From: an uncultured Coriobacteriaceae bacterium
Lineage (GTDB): Bacteria > Actinomycetota > Coriobacteriia > Coriobacteriales > Atopobiaceae
Direction: 5' to 3'
DNA length: 64,000 nt
Assembly: GCA_900552935.1 (NCBI GenBank)
Contig: USBN01000001.1
Span: forward strand, 1 to 64,000
Made by a program: the position numbers and the translations under genes. The notes beneath the pieces were generated by a model. That model made no database searches, was not told the origin of the DNA, and saw only the letters and a program-made list of their open reading frames with translations. This document shows, in pieces, positions 61,087 through 64,000 of the stretch (within the stretch, counting starts at the first letter, position 1; each line of letters opens with the position of its first letter).

Positions 61087-61118
61087 ACGCGCCGGAACCC
61101 GAACGGGATCCGGCGCGT
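61087..61118 (-). terminator. Terminator of the ABC exporter operon
   Basis: ACGCGCCGGA (61087-61096) pairs with TCCGGCGCGT (61109-61118), with CCC/GGG nested inside; AGCTTTTG follows on the minus strand. Confidence 0.75.
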
Positions 61119-61152
61119 CTCAAACGCATCTATGTGGCCGTAGCACCACTAT

Positions 61153-62958
61153 TTACACGGCCTTCGATCCAAACTGCATGCGATAGTAGCTCGCATACGT
61201 ACCATCGAGGGCCATGAGCTCCTCGTGCGTGCCGCGTTCCGCCACGCGGCCGTTCGCGATGGTAACGATCTCGTCCGCGTCGCGGATGGTCGAGAGCCTA
61301 TGGGCGATGACCAGCGTGGTGCGCCCGCTCGCAAGGCGCGCGAGGGACTCCTGAACGGCATGCTCGCTCTCGTTGTCGAGGGCGCTCGTAGCCTCGTCAA
61401 GCACGAGAATCTTCGGATTCTTGAGGAAGACGCGCGCGATGGCGATGCGCTGCTTCTGACCGCCGGAGAGACGGGCTCCGCGCTCGCCCACCTGGGTGTC
61501 GTAGCCGTCGGGCATCGCGCTCACAAAGGCGTCCGCATTCGCGAGCCTGGCCGCCTCGCGAATCTCCTCCGCCGTGGCTCCGGGCCTGCCATAGGCGATG
61601 TTCTCCGCAATGGTGCCGTCGAAGAGGTAGACGTCCTGTTGAACGATACCCACCGCCTCGCGAAGACTCTTCTGCGTGACGGAACGCACGTCCTGTCCGT
61701 CGATCTCAATCGAGCCTGCCGCCACGTCATAGAAGCGCGGGAGAAGGCTGCAGGTGGTCGACTTACCACCACCGGACGGTCCCACGAGCGCGATGGTCTC
61801 GCCCGGAGCGATATCGAGGTCGAGGCCGCGGATGACCTCCTCCTCTCCGTCATAGGAGAAGTGGACGTCCGAGTAGCAGATGTGACCGGCGCTCACCTCG
61901 AGCGGCTTGGCATCCGGCGCGTCGACGATGTCGGGCACCGTCTCGAGGATCTCGATGAAGCGACGGAAGCCCGCAATGGCTTTCTGGAAGGTCTCCGTGA
62001 AGTTGAGAATGTTCTCGATGGGCGTGGTGAGCATCGAGATATAGAGCGCGTAGGTCGCAAGGTCGGCGGCCTGCATCTGGCCCTGCGCGATCAGCCATCC
62101 GCCATAGACGAGGACGAGCGTGTTGAGACCGCCCATCATGCAGGAGATGGAGGCCTGGTAGCGACCCATCGCCCTATACATGTCGACCTTCGTGACGAGA
62201 TACGCGTCGTTGCTCTTGCGGAAACGGGCGCGCTCGACGTCCTCCGCGGCGAAGCCCTTCACCACGCGGATACCGCCGAGGGAATCCTCGACGCGGGCGT
62301 TCACGTTCGAGATGCCCACGCGGTTTTCGCTAAAGACCGCCTTCATGTGCGCGTTGGCCCAGGCGTTGTACGCCACGAGCGCGGCCGTGATCACGGCAAG
62401 GACAAGCGTGAGCGGCGCGTTGATGGTCGCCAGGATCACGAAGGCACCCACGACCTCGACAATGCCGATAAGGAGGAACTCCGGGCCGTGGTGCGCGGCC
62501 TCGCAGATGTCGAAGAGGTCCGATACGAGGCGGCTCATGAGGTCGCCCGACTTGTTCTTGTCAAAGAACGAGAAGCTCATGCGTTCGTAGGCATCGAAGA
62601 GGTCCTCACGCATGCGACTCTCCATGCGTGCGCCCATGACGTGACCCCAAAAGGCCACGAAGTAGCGGCACGCGAAGCGGATGGCGTACATGCAGACGAG
62701 ACCCGCGGCGAGCATCCAAAGCGCAGCGAGAATGGCATCGGACCCCTCGCGGAAGAGACCCCTCGAAACCATTCTCAGAATCTGGGGGAACGACAGGTCG
62801 ATCGCAGCAACCGCCAGCGAACAGACGAGGTCGGCCACGAAGAGGTGCATCTCCCCCTCGTAATAAGAGAGGAAGCGTGCGAAGAGGCTCTTGCCGGCGT
62901 CCTTTTCGCATGCGGCGTGGTCGCCAGAGGCGCTCGTCACGTCGTCAGTTGATTGCAT
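61153..62958 (-). CDS. ABC exporter, fused permease and ATPase (MsbA/LmrA type)
   Basis: 601 residues from ATG 62958 with GGAGGAC. Six-helix ABC transmembrane domain (about 25-320) and a C-terminal nucleotide-binding domain: Walker A GPSGGGKST, Q loop VQQDVYLFDG, signature LSGGQKQR, Walker B ILVLDEATSALD and switch His in IAHRLST. It acts as a homodimer exporting lipids, peptides or drugs; substrate not readable. It starts 4 nt after the NUDIX gene, so they are co-transcribed with purD. Confidence 0.93.
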   Translation of the reverse strand: MQSTDDVTSASGDHAACEKDAGKSLFARFLSYYEGEMHLFVADLVCSLAVAAIDLSFPQILRMVSRGLFREGSDAILAALWMLAAGLVCMYAIRFACRYFVAFWGHVMGARMESRMREDLFDAYERMSFSFFDKNKSGDLMSRLVSDLFDICEAAHHGPEFLLIGIVEVVGAFVILATINAPLTLVLAVITAALVAYNAWANAHMKAVFSENRVGISNVNARVEDSLGGIRVVKGFAAEDVERARFRKSNDAYLVTKVDMYRAMGRYQASISCMMGGLNTLVLVYGGWLIAQGQMQAADLATYALYISMLTTPIENILNFTETFQKAIAGFRRFIEILETVPDIVDAPDAKPLEVSAGHICYSDVHFSYDGEEEVIRGLDLDIAPGETIALVGPSGGGKSTTCSLLPRFYDVAAGSIEIDGQDVRSVTQKSLREAVGIVQQDVYLFDGTIAENIAYGRPGATAEEIREAARLANADAFVSAMPDGYDTQVGERGARLSGGQKQRIAIARVFLKNPKILVLDEATSALDNESEHAVQESLARLASGRTTLVIAHRLSTIRDADEIVTIANGRVAERGTHEELMALDGTYASYYRMQFGSKAV

Positions 62959-62962
62959 TGCG

Positions 62963-63661
62963 TTAGTCCTCCGTTTTGACTTCGGGAGTAAGCCTGTGGG
63001 CGACGGCGTCGCACGCGAGCGCGCCAACGACGGTCTTCGCGTCCTCGACGCGACCGTCGAGGACGGCGTCCACGAGTTCGCCGAGCTCGACCATGTCAAC
63101 GTTGATGAACTCGTCATCGTCCGGGTCACTCTTGACGAAGGTGAGGTCCGTCGCCATATAGAGGTGGATAACCTCGTCCGTGAAGCCGTCCGAGCTGGCG
63201 ATGCTCGTGAGGTAGGCCATCTTGCCCGCGGCGAAGCCCGTCTCCTCCGTCAGCTCGCGATGGGCGGCGTCGAGCGGGTCCTCGCCCGGGTCGAGCTTGC
63301 CGGCGGGAATCTCGACCGTCACGCGACCAAGGGCCGTACGGTATTGACGCACCAGGCAGATGCGTCCGTCATTCGTGAGGGCGACGATGGCCACGGCACC
63401 CGGGTGACGCACGATGTCGCGGACGGACTCACGACCGTCAGGAAGCTTCACGTGCAGGCGGCTCACCGAGAAGATACGGCCGGTCCAGGTCGTCTCCTCG
63501 CTGAGGGGCACCTCGGCGAGGGTGGCGTCACGAGGATCGTCATCGCCGCAGACGAAGCGGCGCGTCTCAGGCTCGCCGCTCGTGTGGTCATGCGTGCGGC
63601 GGGCGCCGTCGAAGGTGAACGCCTCCACAGCTTCGTTAAGGCCCTCTTCCTTCTCGCCCAT
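62963..63661 (-). CDS. NUDIX hydrolase, ADP-ribose pyrophosphatase-like
   Basis: 232 residues from ATG 63661, GGGAGGTG upstream. The NUDIX box is complete: GKLDPGEDPLDAAHRELTEETG followed by FAAG (given in two parts), with the REL-TEE metal-binding Glu residues. ICLVRQYRTALGRVTVEIPAG upstream is typical of ADP-ribose pyrophosphatases (NudF). An extra N-terminal 70 residues are charged. It follows purD closely (2-bp gap). Confidence 0.9.
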   Translation of the reverse strand: MGEKEEGLNEAVEAFTFDGARRTHDHTSGEPETRRFVCGDDDPRDATLAEVPLSEETTWTGRIFSVSRLHVKLPDGRESVRDIVRHPGAVAIVALTNDGRICLVRQYRTALGRVTVEIPAGKLDPGEDPLDAAHRELTEETGFAAGKMAYLTSIASSDGFTDEVIHLYMATDLTFVKSDPDDDEFINVDMVELGELVDAVLDGRVEDAKTVVGALACDAVAHRLTPEVKTED

Positions 63662-63663
63662 CG

Positions 63664-64000
63664 CTACACCTCCCACGCGTCGCGACCGCGAAGGGCGCGG
63701 GCACCGATGTCGTGGCGCAGGGTCTTGCCCTCGAAGTCGATGAGCTCGCAGGCCTTGTAGGCGAGCTCGCGAGCGCCCTCGAAGCTATCGGCAACGGCGG
63801 TAACGTTGAGCACGCGGCCACCGTTGGTGACGAGCTTGCCGTCTTCAAGCTTGGTGCCGGCGTGATAGACGGTCACGCCCTCGAGCGCCTCGGCGTCCTC
63901 GATGCCGGTGATCTCCTTGCCCTTCTCGTAAGAGCCGGGATAGCCGGCGCTCGTGAGAACGACGGAGACGGCCCAATCGTCATCCCAGCTGACATCAGCC
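63664..64000 (-). CDS. purD: Phosphoribosylamine-glycine ligase, C-terminal part (cut by window edge)
   Basis: 112 residues up to the edge, ending at TAG 63664. The text SVVLTSAGYPGSYEKGKEI, VYHAGTKLEDGKLVTNGGRV and LNVTAVADSFEGARELAY is the standard C-terminal domain of GAR synthetase. The ATP-grasp core lies beyond the window. It fits the nearby purine genes. Confidence 0.93.
   Translation of the reverse strand, partial: ADVSWDDDWAVSVVLTSAGYPGSYEKGKEITGIEDAEALEGVTVYHAGTKLEDGKLVTNGGRVLNVTAVADSFEGARELAYKACELIDFEGKTLRHDIGARALRGRDAWEV

Overview
The window is high-GC DNA that reads as a chromosomal segment of an anaerobic, sugar-fermenting actinobacterium, most likely Coriobacteriia (Olsenella/Collinsella/Atopobium-like). 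The reasons are GC-rich wobble use, clear Shine-Dalgarno sites, several PTS systems, LPQTG surface proteins, a class B sortase, PRC-barrel and YtxH proteins and an EF-G2-like GTPase. The taxon is inferred from gene content, not from an rRNA. No phage, insertion sequence, CRISPR array or rRNA was seen.

Layout. 1-2.7 kb: end of a methionine-type ABC binding protein, a DEAD-box helicase and tadA. 2.9-12.5 kb: an apparently complete autoinducer-2 (lsr) locus, with lsrACDBF on the minus strand divergent from lsrR-lsrK and a cupin gene on the plus strand; no lsrG is present. 12.5-13.4 kb: tRNA-Ser(TGA) and lemA. 13.6-20.1 kb: an ascorbate-family (Ula-like) PTS (IIA-IIC-IIB) followed by deoC, then two DeoR regulators and a fructose-6-phosphate-aldolase-type transaldolase. 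21.0-27.5 kb: a mannose-family PTS (IIB-IIC-IID...IIA) interleaved with two SIS deglycases and a FrlD-like kinase fused to a HAD phosphatase; this looks like an Amadori-product (fructosamine) catabolic operon. 27.5-30.6 kb: a frameshifted EamA exporter, a GntR/HutC regulator and a second deoC. 30.7-32.1 kb: an AbiEi/DUF559-like gene bracketed by two related 68-nt palindromes. 32.2-35.4 kb: an aberrant NRAMP transporter and a PRC-MgtE_N-CBS membrane protein. 35.8-45 kb: envelope and housekeeping genes (NodB deacetylase, PRC protein, YtxH protein, CphA-N-like domain, 3D protein, CorC-type CNNM protein, EF-G2). 45-51.2 kb: a broken XRE gene, a small winged-helix gene and two LPQTG adhesins that share an upstream element. 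51.6-64 kb: LDH-like enzyme, rlmD, purine genes (purN-purM-purF-[srtB]-purE, and purD at the edge), pdxK, an ABC exporter and a NUDIX hydrolase.

How the parts fit. The lsr genes import, phosphorylate and degrade AI-2. The two PTS loci feed glycolysis and the triose pool through aldolases or deglycases. Pairs of 9-bp direct repeats exactly 21 bp apart, matching the LytTR response-regulator consensus fully or partly, lie upstream of lsrACDBF, the Ula-like PTS and the eamA gene, which suggests one quorum or two-component input to all three. Convergent gene pairs are separated by long palindromic terminators, some unusually long and nested.
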